A stretch of 60,199 nucleotides of DNA from Acidimicrobiales bacterium (lineage in GTDB: Bacteria > Actinomycetota > Acidimicrobiia > Acidimicrobiales > GCA-2861595): positions 1 to 60,199 of the forward strand of contig DATLFN010000016.1 in assembly GCA_035540975.1 (NCBI GenBank), in the 5' to 3' direction. The translations under genes and the position numbers were made by a program. Each line of letters begins with the position of its first letter. The stretch's first letter is position 1. Under the pieces are notes generated by a model. The model searched no databases. It saw nothing but the letters and a program-made list of their open reading frames with translations, and was not told where the DNA came from. Shown here piece by piece: positions 31,296 through 39,129 of the stretch.

Positions 31296-31937
31296 GTGAG
31301 CAGTGACGGGCAGGCCAGGTGGAGCCCGGACACCGACGAGGAATATGAGCTCGTGCGCGCCGAACTCAAGGCAAGGTTCGCGGCATGGGCAGCGGAGAAG
31401 GCGATCGCCGTCGATCGAGAAGCGCCTGAGTCGCCGCTGCACTACAAGTGGGGCTTCCTCGACGGCCATCTCACCCGCTGGACGCGCGACGACCTGAACG
31501 AGCTCTACCTCGAGCTCCATCCCGCCAAGGTGATCGCCGAGGCGGAAGAGCTCGGGGACGTCATGGAGGAGGCGAAGGCGTTCATCGCGTTCCTGGCCGA
31601 GACCGACCTCCTCGATCCCGGCAGCGAGCCTGCCGACGTGCTCATCGACCACCTCGAGCGGATCGAGGGCCGCTTCCGTGCCCACATGGCCGATGCGTCC
31701 CGCCACAGCTTCGGCAAGCGCTTCTGGCTGGCGGCGTCGGCCGAGGGCGTCCGGCCCGACGATCCCGAAGCGATGGAAGCCTTCATGGCTCGGTTCAACG
31801 CTCGCCCTCGCGACGAGCGCGAGGCGGTGCTCGGGCCACTCCCGGCAGCGCCCCGACCTCCGCCGAGCGGCCGGTTCACCCCTCCCGGCACCCGGCCCCG
31901 GCACTCGTCGGCCAAGCGACGCAAGCGCCGGCGCTGA
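31296..31937 (+). CDS. Conserved hypothetical protein with basic C-terminus, 213 aa
   Basis: Mostly helical and acidic: DEEYELVRAELKARFAAWAAEKAI near the N-terminus, YKWGFLDGHLTRWTRDDLNELYLELHPAKV in the middle, then RHSFGKRFWLAASAEGV. The final stretch is Pro-rich and ends SSAKRRKRRR. I do not recognise a named family; the N-terminal part resembles uncharacterised actinobacterial proteins that sometimes carry SEC-C zinc tails, but no cysteines are present here. The start is taken as GTG 31296, with AAAGAT six bases upstream; GTG 31260 is an alternative. GC is lower than in the surroundings. Confidence 0.55.
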   Translation: MSSDGQARWSPDTDEEYELVRAELKARFAAWAAEKAIAVDREAPESPLHYKWGFLDGHLTRWTRDDLNELYLELHPAKVIAEAEELGDVMEEAKAFIAFLAETDLLDPGSEPADVLIDHLERIEGRFRAHMADASRHSFGKRFWLAASAEGVRPDDPEAMEAFMARFNARPRDEREAVLGPLPAAPRPPPSGRFTPPGTRPRHSSAKRRKRRR

Positions 31938-31994
31938 ACGAGGCGACCTGCACTCGCTCGTCGAGCCGAGCAAGGGGTCAGGAGACCAGAAACC

Positions 31995-32294
31995 GTGGCC
32001 ACGCAACGATTTCTCCTTGCGCCGGTGGATCGAACAGGTGCACGATGTGTCGTGATCGACGGGCTGGAGGCGGTGCTGGAGGCGGTGCTGGAGGAGGTGG
32101 GGGCGGCCGAGCCGCAGGCGCTGGCACGGGACCGGGAGTGCTTCCACCCCACCTGCGACGAGCCGGCCGGGCGCTGCCAGGTCGACCACCTGGAGCCCTG
32201 GTCGGCCGGCGGGCGCACGGTGGCCGCCAACGGCAGACCGGCCTGCGGGTTCCACAACCGGGCCCGCCACCGGGGACCACCGCCGGGGGCGTAG
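31995..32294 (+). pseudogene. HNH-endonuclease C-terminal fragment
   Basis: The coherent part (from about VIDGLEAVLEAVLEEVGAAE) ends with an HNH-type zinc nuclease region: RECFHPTCDE, CQVDHLEPWSAGGRTVAANG and ACGFHNRARH. Such domains normally end 400-500-residue DUF222-HNH proteins that are abundant, mobile-like and often fragmented in actinobacteria. Only ~80 residues are present and the first ~20 codons look non-native. It may be a 5'-deleted remnant; a small functional stand-alone HNH protein is the alternative. Confidence 0.55.
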
Positions 32295-33055
32295 CAGCGC
32301 CGGCGCGAGCGCCTTCCGGGCGTGCGGCCGGCCGGTGGCCGGAAGCCGCCGTACCTAGGTGAGCGAGCAGGTGCGCGCTAGCGCGCTGCAGCGAATTCGC
32401 CTGCTGATCGGGCACTGCGTCCAGGGGAGGCGGCGCATCAGCTTGTCCATGCATGGGGCTCCTACGGCGGCCCGATCGCCCCAGGCCCGCTCCCGTTCGC
32501 GACTCCACTCCCCGTGCCTGGGGCACTGGGGAATGACCGGTCACCAAGCCAACATCTTGCGCCCTCACACCGGCCAAGCCCGTTCCACACTCTGGGCACC
32601 GCCCGCCGAATCCGACTCCACTCGGCCCCACGTCGGGTAGGCCTTCTTCGATCTCCGCCATGCCATGTCCACGAAACAGATCAGCCTGGCCGAACGGTCC
32701 GAGCCGAGGTTTCGTGTCAGAAACGAGCGCGACTCGACTCTCATTCTCAGCCTGATCTCGACATCCCCACTGTGTCTGGTCCCATGCCCGACCGGTCGGG
32801 CGTTCCCGAGCGCGGCGCGCCAGACACGTCGTCGCTCGTGGCGCCGCTGACATTTCCGAGCGGTCGGCACGCAAACCGCGCGCCGGATGTCAGGTGGCCG
32901 AGGCAACGACGCCAGGGCGACGGCTCTTGCCTCCCCGACCACGCGGTACCAGGGTTTTCCCGACATTGCCTGACCGCCGTTGGTCGGGGTGTCCTGGACG
33001 CTGGCGACGGGTGACTCTCGCCCGCCCCCGCCAGGCAGGTGTCACACGGCGTGCG
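32295..33055. other. Gene-free, lower-GC stretch
   Basis: About 760 bases hold no reading frame with coherent codon usage on either strand. Base composition is visibly less GC-rich than the flanks and codon-position bias is absent, suggesting decayed or acquired DNA. No tRNA, terminal inverted repeat or recombinase remnant was found. Confidence 0.5.
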
Positions 33056-33061
33056 TACCGT
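33056..33061 (+). promoter_or_regulatory. -10 element of the EEP-nuclease gene
   Basis: TACCGT lies six bases before the GTG at 33068, so this possibly acquired gene uses the host-type leaderless promoter. Confidence 0.5.
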
Positions 33062-33067
33062 GGAGAT

Positions 33068-33886
33068 GTGATCCGTCTGATCTCCTGGAACCTCAACAAG
33101 CTGGCGCTCTGGCAAGAGCTCGCCACGAGTGGCGCCGACGTCGGCCTGCTGCAGGAAGTGCCTGAGCCGACCGGCGACTTGAAGTCCAAGGTGCTCCCGG
33201 GCGGCACCGACACCTGGTCCACGGCCGGATGGGAGAAGCGTCCGTGGCGCACTGCGATCCTGCCGTTGTCCGACCGGATCACACTCGAGCCGATCATCAG
33301 CGGGGACATCCACGGCGAAGACCCCAGCGTCTTGCCGATCAGCCGGTCCGGCACCAGCACGGCGGCAAAGGTGTCCGTCGACGGCGCGCCGCGGTTCACC
33401 GCTGTCAGCGTGTATGCACCGTGGGAGCGGTACTTCGGCAAGGAGTCGCCCATGTGGGCGGACGGCTCAGCGCACCGAGTCCTCTCTGACCTCGCTCCGC
33501 TGCTGTGGAACCAGCGGCGCGAACCAGTCGTCGTGTCAGGCGACTGGAACATCCTGTACGGCTACGGGGAGAACGGAGCGGCGTACAACAAGGCGCGCTA
33601 CGACACCGTGTTCGCACGAGCCGAGGCGTTGGAGCTGACGTTCCTCGGGCCTCAACACCCTGCCGGGCGACAGGCGGAACCCTGGCCCGACGAGCTTCCG
33701 AAGGACAGCAAGTGTGTTCCGACCTACCACCACAGTCGTCAGAACCCGGCGACCGCCACGCGGCAGCTCGACTTCGTGTTCGCGTCGAAGTTCATCGCCG
33801 ACCGCGTCAGCGCCAGAGCGCTCAACGACCCTGAGGAGTGGGGGCCCAGCGACCATTGCAGGATCGTCATCGACGTCGAGCTCTGA
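33068..33886 (+). CDS. Endonuclease/exonuclease/phosphatase family protein, 272 aa
   Basis: An EEP-fold metal-dependent hydrolase: IRLISWNLNKLALW (metal Asn), GADVGLLQEVPEP (metal Glu), RFTAVSVYAPWERYF, PVVVSGDWNILYGYG (catalytic Asp/Asn) and WGPSDHCRIVIDVEL (Asp-His). It has no signal peptide and differs clearly from the ExoIII gene at the window start. The family includes DNA nucleases, phosphodiesterases and toxins; no subgroup can be assigned. Its GC content is noticeably lower than the neighbours and it stands alone, consistent with horizontal transfer. Confidence 0.8.
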   Translation: MIRLISWNLNKLALWQELATSGADVGLLQEVPEPTGDLKSKVLPGGTDTWSTAGWEKRPWRTAILPLSDRITLEPIISGDIHGEDPSVLPISRSGTSTAAKVSVDGAPRFTAVSVYAPWERYFGKESPMWADGSAHRVLSDLAPLLWNQRREPVVVSGDWNILYGYGENGAAYNKARYDTVFARAEALELTFLGPQHPAGRQAEPWPDELPKDSKCVPTYHHSRQNPATATRQLDFVFASKFIADRVSARALNDPEEWGPSDHCRIVIDVEL

Positions 33887-34100
33887 TCTGAGGTGGCACC
33901 GCCGCTCTACGGTGGGCGACTCCGACCAGACGGTGCCGTTCACCTTCGAGGGCGCCGGCAGCCGCCGGGAGGAGCGGCACGGGGCCGGCGCACCGACGTG
34001 GCCGAGGGAGACGAGCGCCGGCTCATGGTGCCCACCGACCACGGGCGGGCCTCGAGCCGCACGTCCCCCGACCATCCCCGCCCGCCCGAGGCGGCGGCGG

Positions 34101-34106
34101 TACCGT
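34101..34106 (+). promoter_or_regulatory. -10 element of the DUF3097 gene
   Basis: TACCGT lies eight bases before the GTG at 34115. Confidence 0.55.
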
Positions 34107-34114
34107 CGCTCGCC

Positions 34115-34951
34115 GTGAAGACGTGGGACCCGTGGGCCGGGCTGCTGGCCGGCCCACTCGACGGCCCGGCGAAGCCGAAGGTCGCCTACCCCGAGGTGGC
34201 GGCCGTGGCCGGGCTGCGGGCCGCCCACCGGGCGAGCGGCTTCTCCGGGGTGATCGCCCGGCTCGAGCGCGACGGGGTGGTGCTGAGGGGTGTCACCGGC
34301 ATGGAGCGCGTCTTCCCGTACACGGCGGGCGCCTTCGACGTCGACGGCCGAGCCGTCACGCTCGTGGCGCCCCGGCCCGACCGGGCAGCCGGACCGGCGA
34401 CCACCGCCTCGGGGTCGTTCACCGTGCAGCGCCGCTCCGCCCGGGTCGCCCGCGCCGGGCGGATCCTGGTCGAGGGCGTGCACGACGCCGAGCTGGTGGA
34501 GCGGGTGTGGGGCGACGACCTGCGGGTCGAGGGCGTGGTGGTCGAGCGCCTGGACGGCGTCGACGTCCTCCGCGACGTGGTCGCCCGGTTCCGCCCGGGG
34601 CCGGGACGGCGGCTCGGCGTGCTGGTGGACCACCTGGTGGCCGGCTCCAAGGAGGCCCGGCTGGCGGCCGGCGTCGAGGGGCCCGACGTCCTCGTGACCG
34701 GCACTCCGTTCGTGGACGTGTGGGAGGCGGTGCGCCCCGCCGCCGTCGGCCTGTCCGCCTGGCCGGCGGTGCCGCGGGGAGAGGACTGGAAGGCCGGGGT
34801 GTGCCGGCGGCTCGGCGTCGGCGACCCGCCGCTGATGTGGAGGCGGATCCTGTCGTCGGTACGGTCCTACGCCGACCTCGAGCCGGCGCTGGTCGGCGCC
34901 GTCGAGCGGCTCATCGACTTCGTCACCGAGCCCGCCGAGCAGCCCCGGTAG
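34115..34951 (+). CDS. DUF3097 family protein, 278 aa
   Basis: An actinobacteria-specific conserved protein. It opens VKTWDPWAGLLAG, has GFSGVIARLERDGVVLRG and the signature ILVEGVHDAELVERVWGDDLRVEGVVVERLDGVDDL-like stretch (here ending GVDVLRDVV), then GVLVDHLVAGSKEARLA. The EG.HDAELVE and LVDHLV.GSKE segments resemble Toprim-type acidic motifs, so a metal-dependent nucleic-acid role is possible, but this is inference. The start is GTG at 34115; upstream in-frame sequence lacks homology. Confidence 0.82.
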   Translation: MKTWDPWAGLLAGPLDGPAKPKVAYPEVAAVAGLRAAHRASGFSGVIARLERDGVVLRGVTGMERVFPYTAGAFDVDGRAVTLVAPRPDRAAGPATTASGSFTVQRRSARVARAGRILVEGVHDAELVERVWGDDLRVEGVVVERLDGVDVLRDVVARFRPGPGRRLGVLVDHLVAGSKEARLAAGVEGPDVLVTGTPFVDVWEAVRPAAVGLSAWPAVPRGEDWKAGVCRRLGVGDPPLMWRRILSSVRSYADLEPALVGAVERLIDFVTEPAEQPR

Positions 34952-34963
34952 CGGGGCGGCGCC

Positions 34964-35575
34964 TCAGCGCAGGCCGCCGCCCTCCATCTCGGGCGGCACG
35001 AATGCGAGGTCGAGGTCGGCCAGGCGCACCAGCCCGGAGGCGATCCACGCCCCGAGCGGACCGAGGTGGTCGTCCAGGCGGCGGATGTCCTCCAGCACCT
35101 CGACACCGAGGGCGACGGTGCCGGCGTAGGAGACCTCGAGCGCGTACTGGGAGGTGTTCGTGCCGGTGTCGACGTGCTGCTCCACCGTCGGGTCGTCGCG
35201 CTCCAGGGGCTCGCCGAGGACGGCCGGCCCCTCGGCGGGGAGCACGGAGAGCACGGTCGACACGTCGGGCTGGCGGGCCAGCCGCTGGATGCGCAGCACC
35301 ACCTCCACGTCGATCTCGGGGGGGTCTTCCCCGGGGTCGCCGATGCGCCACGACCGGTAGGCGGCCTGGCTCCACGCCGACCAGTCGACGGCCAGCTCGG
35401 CCTGGACCCGGGGCGGGACGCCCTCGAAGGGCAGCGTGTACGAGGTCTCCCAGGAGACGTCGCCCAGCAGGATGTCGACCTGGAAGCGCTCCTCGACCGC
35501 CGAGCGCTGGAGGAGCGCCCCCTCGAGGCCCCGGCGCACGGCGGCGATCGCCTCCACGAACGCGTGGTCGAGCAT
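34964..35575 (-). CDS. Conserved hypothetical protein, 203 aa
   Basis: Soluble and acidic, beginning MLDHAFVEAIAAVRRGLEG and containing RFQVDILLGDVSWETSYTLPF, IDVEVVLRIQRLARQPDV and a C-terminal helix VEVLEDIRRLDDHLGPLGAWIASG. No family is recognised. It is convergent with the DUF3097 gene (12-base gap) and divergent from the phosphodiesterase gene, whose TACCGT element lies in the 26-base gap between them. Confidence 0.6.
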   Translation of the reverse strand: MLDHAFVEAIAAVRRGLEGALLQRSAVEERFQVDILLGDVSWETSYTLPFEGVPPRVQAELAVDWSAWSQAAYRSWRIGDPGEDPPEIDVEVVLRIQRLARQPDVSTVLSVLPAEGPAVLGEPLERDDPTVEQHVDTGTNTSQYALEVSYAGTVALGVEVLEDIRRLDDHLGPLGAWIASGLVRLADLDLAFVPPEMEGGGLR

Positions 35576-35587
35576 GCGGGTCGAGGC

Positions 35588-35593
35588 TACCGT
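35588..35593 (+). promoter_or_regulatory. -10 element of the glycerophosphodiesterase gene
   Basis: TACCGT lies eight bases before the GTG at 35602. Confidence 0.55.
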
Positions 35594-35601
35594 CCCGCGG
35601 C

Positions 35602-36453
35602 GTGGACAATCCGTGGCTGGAGCGCCGGGTCCTGAACTACGCCCACCAGGGGGGCGCCCGGGAGGGCCCGTCGAGCACCCTCCACGCCATGCACCACGCC
35701 GTCGCCGGGGGCGCCCACGCCATCGAGCTGGACGTGCACGCCACCGCCGACCGCCAGCTGGTCGTGTGCCACGACGCCACCGTCGACCGCACCACCGAGG
35801 GAACGGGCCGGATCGCCGACATGACGCTCGCCCAGGTGCAGGCGCTCGACAACGCCTACTGGTGGGTGCCGGGCACCGTGGTGGACCACGAGGCGGAGCC
35901 GTCCGAGTTCCTGCTCAGAGGACGGGCGCCGGGCGACGCCGCCCTGCGCATCCCCACCTTGCGCGAGGTGCTCGAGGAGTTCCCCGGCACGATCCTCAAC
36001 CTCGACATCAAGCAGACGGCGCCCGAGGTGGAGCCCTACGAGGAGGACGTGGCGCGGCTGCTGCGCGAGTACGGGCGCGCGGACGACGTCATCGTCGCCT
36101 CGTTCTCCGACGCCGCCGTGTCGGCCTTCTCTGCCGCCGCGCCGGAGATCGCCACCGCCGCCGCCTCCAACGCCACCGCCGCCTTCTACTTCGCGGCCGT
36201 GAACGGCGAGGAGCCCCCGCCCTGCCGGGCGGTGGCCCTCCAGGTGCCGGCGAGCCTCGGTGGCGTCACCGTGGTCGACGAGCGCTTCGTCGCCGCTGCC
36301 CACCGGGCCGGCCTCGCCGTCCACGTGTGGACCGTCGACGAGCGCGACGAGATGGAGGCGTTGCTGGCGGCGGGGGTCGACGGGATCATGACCGACCGCC
36401 CCAGCCTGCTCGGTGTGGTGCTCGCCGCCACGGGGGCACCCGAGCCGCCGTAA
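35602..36453 (+). CDS. Glycerophosphodiester phosphodiesterase, 283 aa
   Basis: A GDPD-family TIM-barrel enzyme that splits glycerophosphodiesters into glycerol-3-phosphate and an alcohol. Motifs: LNYAHQGGAREGPSSTL (usually AHRGG; His present, Arg is Gln here), GAHAIELDVHATADRQLVVCHDATVDRTTEGTG (metal Glu-Asp, catalytic His), TILNLDIKQT and HVWTVDERDEMEALLAAGVDGIMTDRP. No signal peptide, so cytoplasmic. The His-Gln-Gly variation at the first motif removes the common Arg. Start GTG 35602 with TACCGT upstream. Confidence 0.9.
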   Translation: MDNPWLERRVLNYAHQGGAREGPSSTLHAMHHAVAGGAHAIELDVHATADRQLVVCHDATVDRTTEGTGRIADMTLAQVQALDNAYWWVPGTVVDHEAEPSEFLLRGRAPGDAALRIPTLREVLEEFPGTILNLDIKQTAPEVEPYEEDVARLLREYGRADDVIVASFSDAAVSAFSAAAPEIATAAASNATAAFYFAAVNGEEPPPCRAVALQVPASLGGVTVVDERFVAAAHRAGLAVHVWTVDERDEMEALLAAGVDGIMTDRPSLLGVVLAATGAPEPP

Positions 36454-36485
36454 CCGGCACGGCTCGGCGGCGGGAAGCGGTGGAG

Positions 36486-36566
36486 TCAGCGCCCGGCGTT
36501 GGGCCGCTTCCCGTGGTTGGCCTTCTTGGTGGCTCGCTGCTTGCGCTTGCTGGTCTTCTTCGACAT
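36486..36566 (-). CDS. Ribosomal protein bL37-like micro-protein, 26 aa
   Basis: The minus strand encodes MSKKTSKRKQRATKKANHGK followed by RPNAGR. The KANHGKRPNA core and strongly basic character match the ~24-residue large-subunit protein bL37 seen in mycobacterial ribosome structures. It is far below normal gene-calling length. TACGGT (plus-strand 36576-36581) lies nine bases before the ATG, and the gene is divergent from ychF with a 39-base gap. Identification is by remembered motif, not by search. Confidence 0.75.
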   Translation of the reverse strand: MSKKTSKRKQRATKKANHGKRPNAGR

Positions 36567-36592
36567 GGCCTGAGCACCGTAGCGGGCGCAGG

Positions 36593-36598
36593 TAGCCT
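36593..36598 (+). promoter_or_regulatory. -10 element of ychF
   Basis: TAGCCT lies seven bases before the ATG at 36606. The bL37 element on the opposite strand is 12 bases away, giving a divergent promoter pair. Confidence 0.55.
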
Positions 36599-36605
36599 CC
36601 GCCGA

Positions 36606-37682
36606 ATGGAGCGACTCGGGATCGTCGGCCTGCCCAATGCCGGCAAGTCGGCGCTCTTCAACGCGCTCACCGGCGGCAGCGCGGCGGTGGCGCCCCACCC
36701 CTTCTCGACCACGGAGACGAACGTGGGTGTCGCCCAGGTGGCGGACGCCCGCCTCGACGCGCTGTCGGCCATGTCCAGGAGCAGGAAGACGGTGCGGGCC
36801 ACCGTGGAGCTGGTGGACGTGGCGGGGCTGACCGCCGGGTCGTCCACCGGCGAGGGGATGGGCAACCGGTTCCTGGCCGGCATCCGGGAGACCGACGCCA
36901 TCTGCCTGGTGCTGCGGGCGTTCGAGGACGACACCGTGCCCGGCGGCTCGGACCCGGTGGACGACCTCGAGGTCCTCGAGCTGGAGCTGGTCCTGGCCGA
37001 CGCCGCCACGGTCGAGAACCTGGTCGGGCGCCGGCGCAAGGCCGCCAAGAACGACCCGGTGGCGCGCACCGAGGTGGCCGCTCTGGAGGCGGCGGGCGAG
37101 GTGCTCGAGGCCGGCACGCCGCTCTACCGGGCGTCGCTGCCCGCCGACGTGATGACCGCCCTCAAGCCGTCGTTCCTCCTCACGGCCAAGCCGGTGCTGG
37201 CGGTGGTGAACGTGGGCGAGGACGACGTCGCCGACCTGGACGCGGCGGTCAAGCCGGTGGCCGACGCGCTCGGCGGCAGTGCCGACGTGCTCGGCGTGTG
37301 CGTCCAGCTGGAAGCGGAGGCGGCCCGCCTGGACGCCGCCGAGCGGGCCGAGCTGCTCGAAGGCCTCGGCCTGGGGGAGGGCGCTCTCGCCCGGGTGACC
37401 CGCGCCGCCTACCACCTGCTCGGCCGGCGCACGTTCCTCACCACCGGCGACAAGGAGTCGCGGGCGTGGACGTTCCGGGCCGGCGCCCGCGCCCCGGAGT
37501 GCGCGGGCGTCATCCACTCCGACCTCCAGCGGGGTTTCATCCGGGCCGAGGTGATCCGCTGGGACGAGCTGCTCTCGCTGGGTTCGTGGCACGCCGCCAA
37601 GGAGGCGGGCCGGCTGCGGGTGGAGGGCAAGGACTACGAGGTGCTCGACGGCGACGTCCTCGAGATCCGCTTCAACGTGTGA
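36606..37682 (+). CDS. ychF: Redox-regulated ATPase YchF, 358 aa
   Basis: An Obg-related P-loop NTPase that prefers ATP and associates with ribosomes. G1 is GLPNAGKSALFNALT (residues ~7-21), G3 is DVAGLTAGSSTGEGMGN, and the nucleotide-specificity region VVNVGEDD replaces NKxD as expected for YchF. The C-terminal TGS-like domain ends GVIHSDLQRGFIRAEV and GKDYEVLDGDVLEIRFNV. Length is normal. It is followed at nine bases by the DUF192 gene, so it heads a ychF-DUF192-rsmI operon. Confidence 0.95.
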   Translation: MERLGIVGLPNAGKSALFNALTGGSAAVAPHPFSTTETNVGVAQVADARLDALSAMSRSRKTVRATVELVDVAGLTAGSSTGEGMGNRFLAGIRETDAICLVLRAFEDDTVPGGSDPVDDLEVLELELVLADAATVENLVGRRRKAAKNDPVARTEVAALEAAGEVLEAGTPLYRASLPADVMTALKPSFLLTAKPVLAVVNVGEDDVADLDAAVKPVADALGGSADVLGVCVQLEAEAARLDAAERAELLEGLGLGEGALARVTRAAYHLLGRRTFLTTGDKESRAWTFRAGARAPECAGVIHSDLQRGFIRAEVIRWDELLSLGSWHAAKEAGRLRVEGKDYEVLDGDVLEIRFNV

Positions 37683-37691
37683 GGGCTCGGG

Positions 37692-38027
37692 ATGGCGTGG
37701 CTCCTGCGTGACGGTGAGGTGCTGGCGGCCATCGAGGTGGCCGACGGGTTCGCCGGGCGCTCCCGCGGCCTCCTCGGGCGGGACGGCATCGAGGGGGCCA
37801 TGCTCATCAGGCCGGCCCGGTCGGTGCACACCGTCGGCATGAGGTTCGCCATCGACGTCGCCTTCTGCGACAAGGACCTGACGGTGGTCGACACCATCAC
37901 CATGGGCCGGTTCCGGGTGAGCCGGCCCCGCCTGCGCGCCCGGTGCGTGGTGGAGGCCGAGGCCGGTGCCTTCGAGCGATGGGGGCTGAAGCCCGGCGAC
38001 CGCCTGGAGATCAAGGGTGACGGGTGA
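37692..38027 (+). CDS. DUF192 family protein, 111 aa
   Basis: A small beta-barrel-like protein of family DUF192: VADGFAGRSRGLLGRDGIEGAMLI, then RSVHTVGMRFAIDVAFCDKDLTVV, GRFRVSRP and VVEAEAGAFERWGLKPGDRLEI. Many homologues are exported, but this one lacks a signal peptide. Function is unknown. It is the second gene of the ychF operon and overlaps rsmI by four bases (GTGA). Confidence 0.88.
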   Translation: MAWLLRDGEVLAAIEVADGFAGRSRGLLGRDGIEGAMLIRPARSVHTVGMRFAIDVAFCDKDLTVVDTITMGRFRVSRPRLRARCVVEAEAGAFERWGLKPGDRLEIKGDG

Positions 38028-38866
38028 CGGGTGAGGCCGCGCTGGTCGTGGTCGGCACGCCGCTGGGCAACCTGGGGGACCTGAGCCCGAGGGCGGTGGA
38101 GGCGCTGGCCGGCGCCGACGTCATCGCCTGCGAGGACACCCGCCGGACCCGCGCCCTGCTCACGGCGGCCGGCGTCACCGGCCGGCGCCTCGTCGCCGTG
38201 CACGAGCACAACGAGGCCCAGCGGGCGGAGGAGATCACGGCCCTGGTGCGCGACGGGTCCCGGGTGGCGCTGGTCACCGACGCCGGCATGCCCTCCATCT
38301 CGGACCCCGGCCAGCGGGTGGTGGCGGCGGTGGCTGCCGAGGGGCTGCCGGTGGACGTCGTGCCGGGCCCGTCGGCGGTGGTCGCCGCGCTGGTGGCGAG
38401 CGGGCTGCCCTGCGAGCGGTTCGTGTTCGAGGGGTTCCTGCCCCGCACGGGCTCACCCCGGCGTCGGCGGCTGGCGGCGCTGGCGGGCGAGCCGCGCACG
38501 GTGGTGCTGTACGAGGCGCCGCACCGCGTGCGCGAGACGGTGGCCGACCTGGCGGCCGCGTGCGGCGACGGCCGGCCGGTGGCGCTGGCGCGCGAGCTCA
38601 CCAAGCTGCACGAGGAGGTGTGGCGGGGCACCCTCGGCGAGGCCGTCGCCGACCTTTCCGACCGGGCGCCGCGAGGTGAGTACGTGGTGGTGGTGGGCGG
38701 CGCCCCGCCGCCCGCCGACGCGTCCGACGAGGAGATCGCGGAGGCGCTGGTGGACCGGATGGCGGCGGGCGACGACCGGCGGGCGGCGGTGGCCGCCGTG
38801 GCGTCAGACCTGGCCGTCGCCAAGCGGCGCGTCTACGAGCTGGCGCGCCGGCTGCCCGGCCACTAG
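38024..38866 (+). CDS. rsmI: 16S rRNA 2'-O-methyltransferase RsmI, 280 aa
   Basis: SAM-dependent tetrapyrrole-methylase-fold enzyme that methylates the ribose of C1402 (E. coli numbering) in 16S rRNA. Motifs: [84 protein letters not shown] and LARELTKLHEEVWRG. GTG start coupled to DUF192. Its last 63 bases overlap the AbrB-type gene on the opposite strand. Confidence 0.95.
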   Translation: MTGEAALVVVGTPLGNLGDLSPRAVEALAGADVIACEDTRRTRALLTAAGVTGRRLVAVHEHNEAQRAEEITALVRDGSRVALVTDAGMPSISDPGQRVVAAVAAEGLPVDVVPGPSAVVAALVASGLPCERFVFEGFLPRTGSPRRRRLAALAGEPRTVVLYEAPHRVRETVADLAAACGDGRPVALARELTKLHEEVWRGTLGEAVADLSDRAPRGEYVVVVGGAPPPADASDEEIAEALVDRMAAGDDRRAAVAAVASDLAVAKRRVYELARRLPGH

Positions 38867-39094
38867 GTCGTGCCAGCACGACCCGCACACCTGCTTGTCG
38901 CGGTACGGCCGCAGCCCGCCGGCGTCGCCGCAGAACACGCAGCGGGCCTCGATCTTGCGCAGGAGGATCGACGCGCCGTCCACCGCGATCTCGAGCTCGT
39001 CGCCCGGGCGGATCCCGAACATGCGCCGCATCTCGACCGGCAGGACGATCCGCCCGAGGTCGTCCACCTTGCGTGCCATCCCGGTCGAAACCAT
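38804..39094 (-). CDS. AbrB/MazE/SpoVT-type regulator with C-terminal zinc ribbon, 96 aa
   Basis: Residues ~6-50 form a swapped-hairpin AbrB DNA-binding domain (ARKVDDLGRIVLPVEMRRMFGIRPGDELEIAVDGASILLRK). A CxxC...CxxC zinc ribbon follows (CVFCGDAGGL ... QVCGSCWHDL). The tail of ~20 residues overlaps rsmI antiparallel by 63 bases. A strong GGGGGAGG ribosome site precedes the ATG, and its promoter overlaps that of metG. It may repress metG or itself from the shared region; this is inference. Confidence 0.82.
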   Translation of the reverse strand: MVSTGMARKVDDLGRIVLPVEMRRMFGIRPGDELEIAVDGASILLRKIEARCVFCGDAGGLRPYRDKQVCGSCWHDLVAGQPARQLVDAPLGDGQV

Positions 39095-39113
39095 CGAGCC
39101 TCCCCCGCTGCCG

Positions 39114-39123
39114 TCTATAGCCT
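39114..39123. promoter_or_regulatory. Overlapping bidirectional -10 region of metG and the AbrB-type gene
   Basis: TCTATAGCCT contains TAGCCT (39118-39123) six bases before the metG GTG and, on the minus strand, TATAGA (39114-39119) upstream of the regulator gene. The two -10 elements share two bases, so the promoters should compete for polymerase. Confidence 0.5.
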
Positions 39124-39129
39124 AGGCAC

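Noticed and set aside
32295-33055. Small open frames on both strands of the gene-free stretch
   Set aside because: None has coherent codon usage, a start context or recognisable motif; the 133-codon minus-strand frame overlaps the EEP promoter region and looks random.
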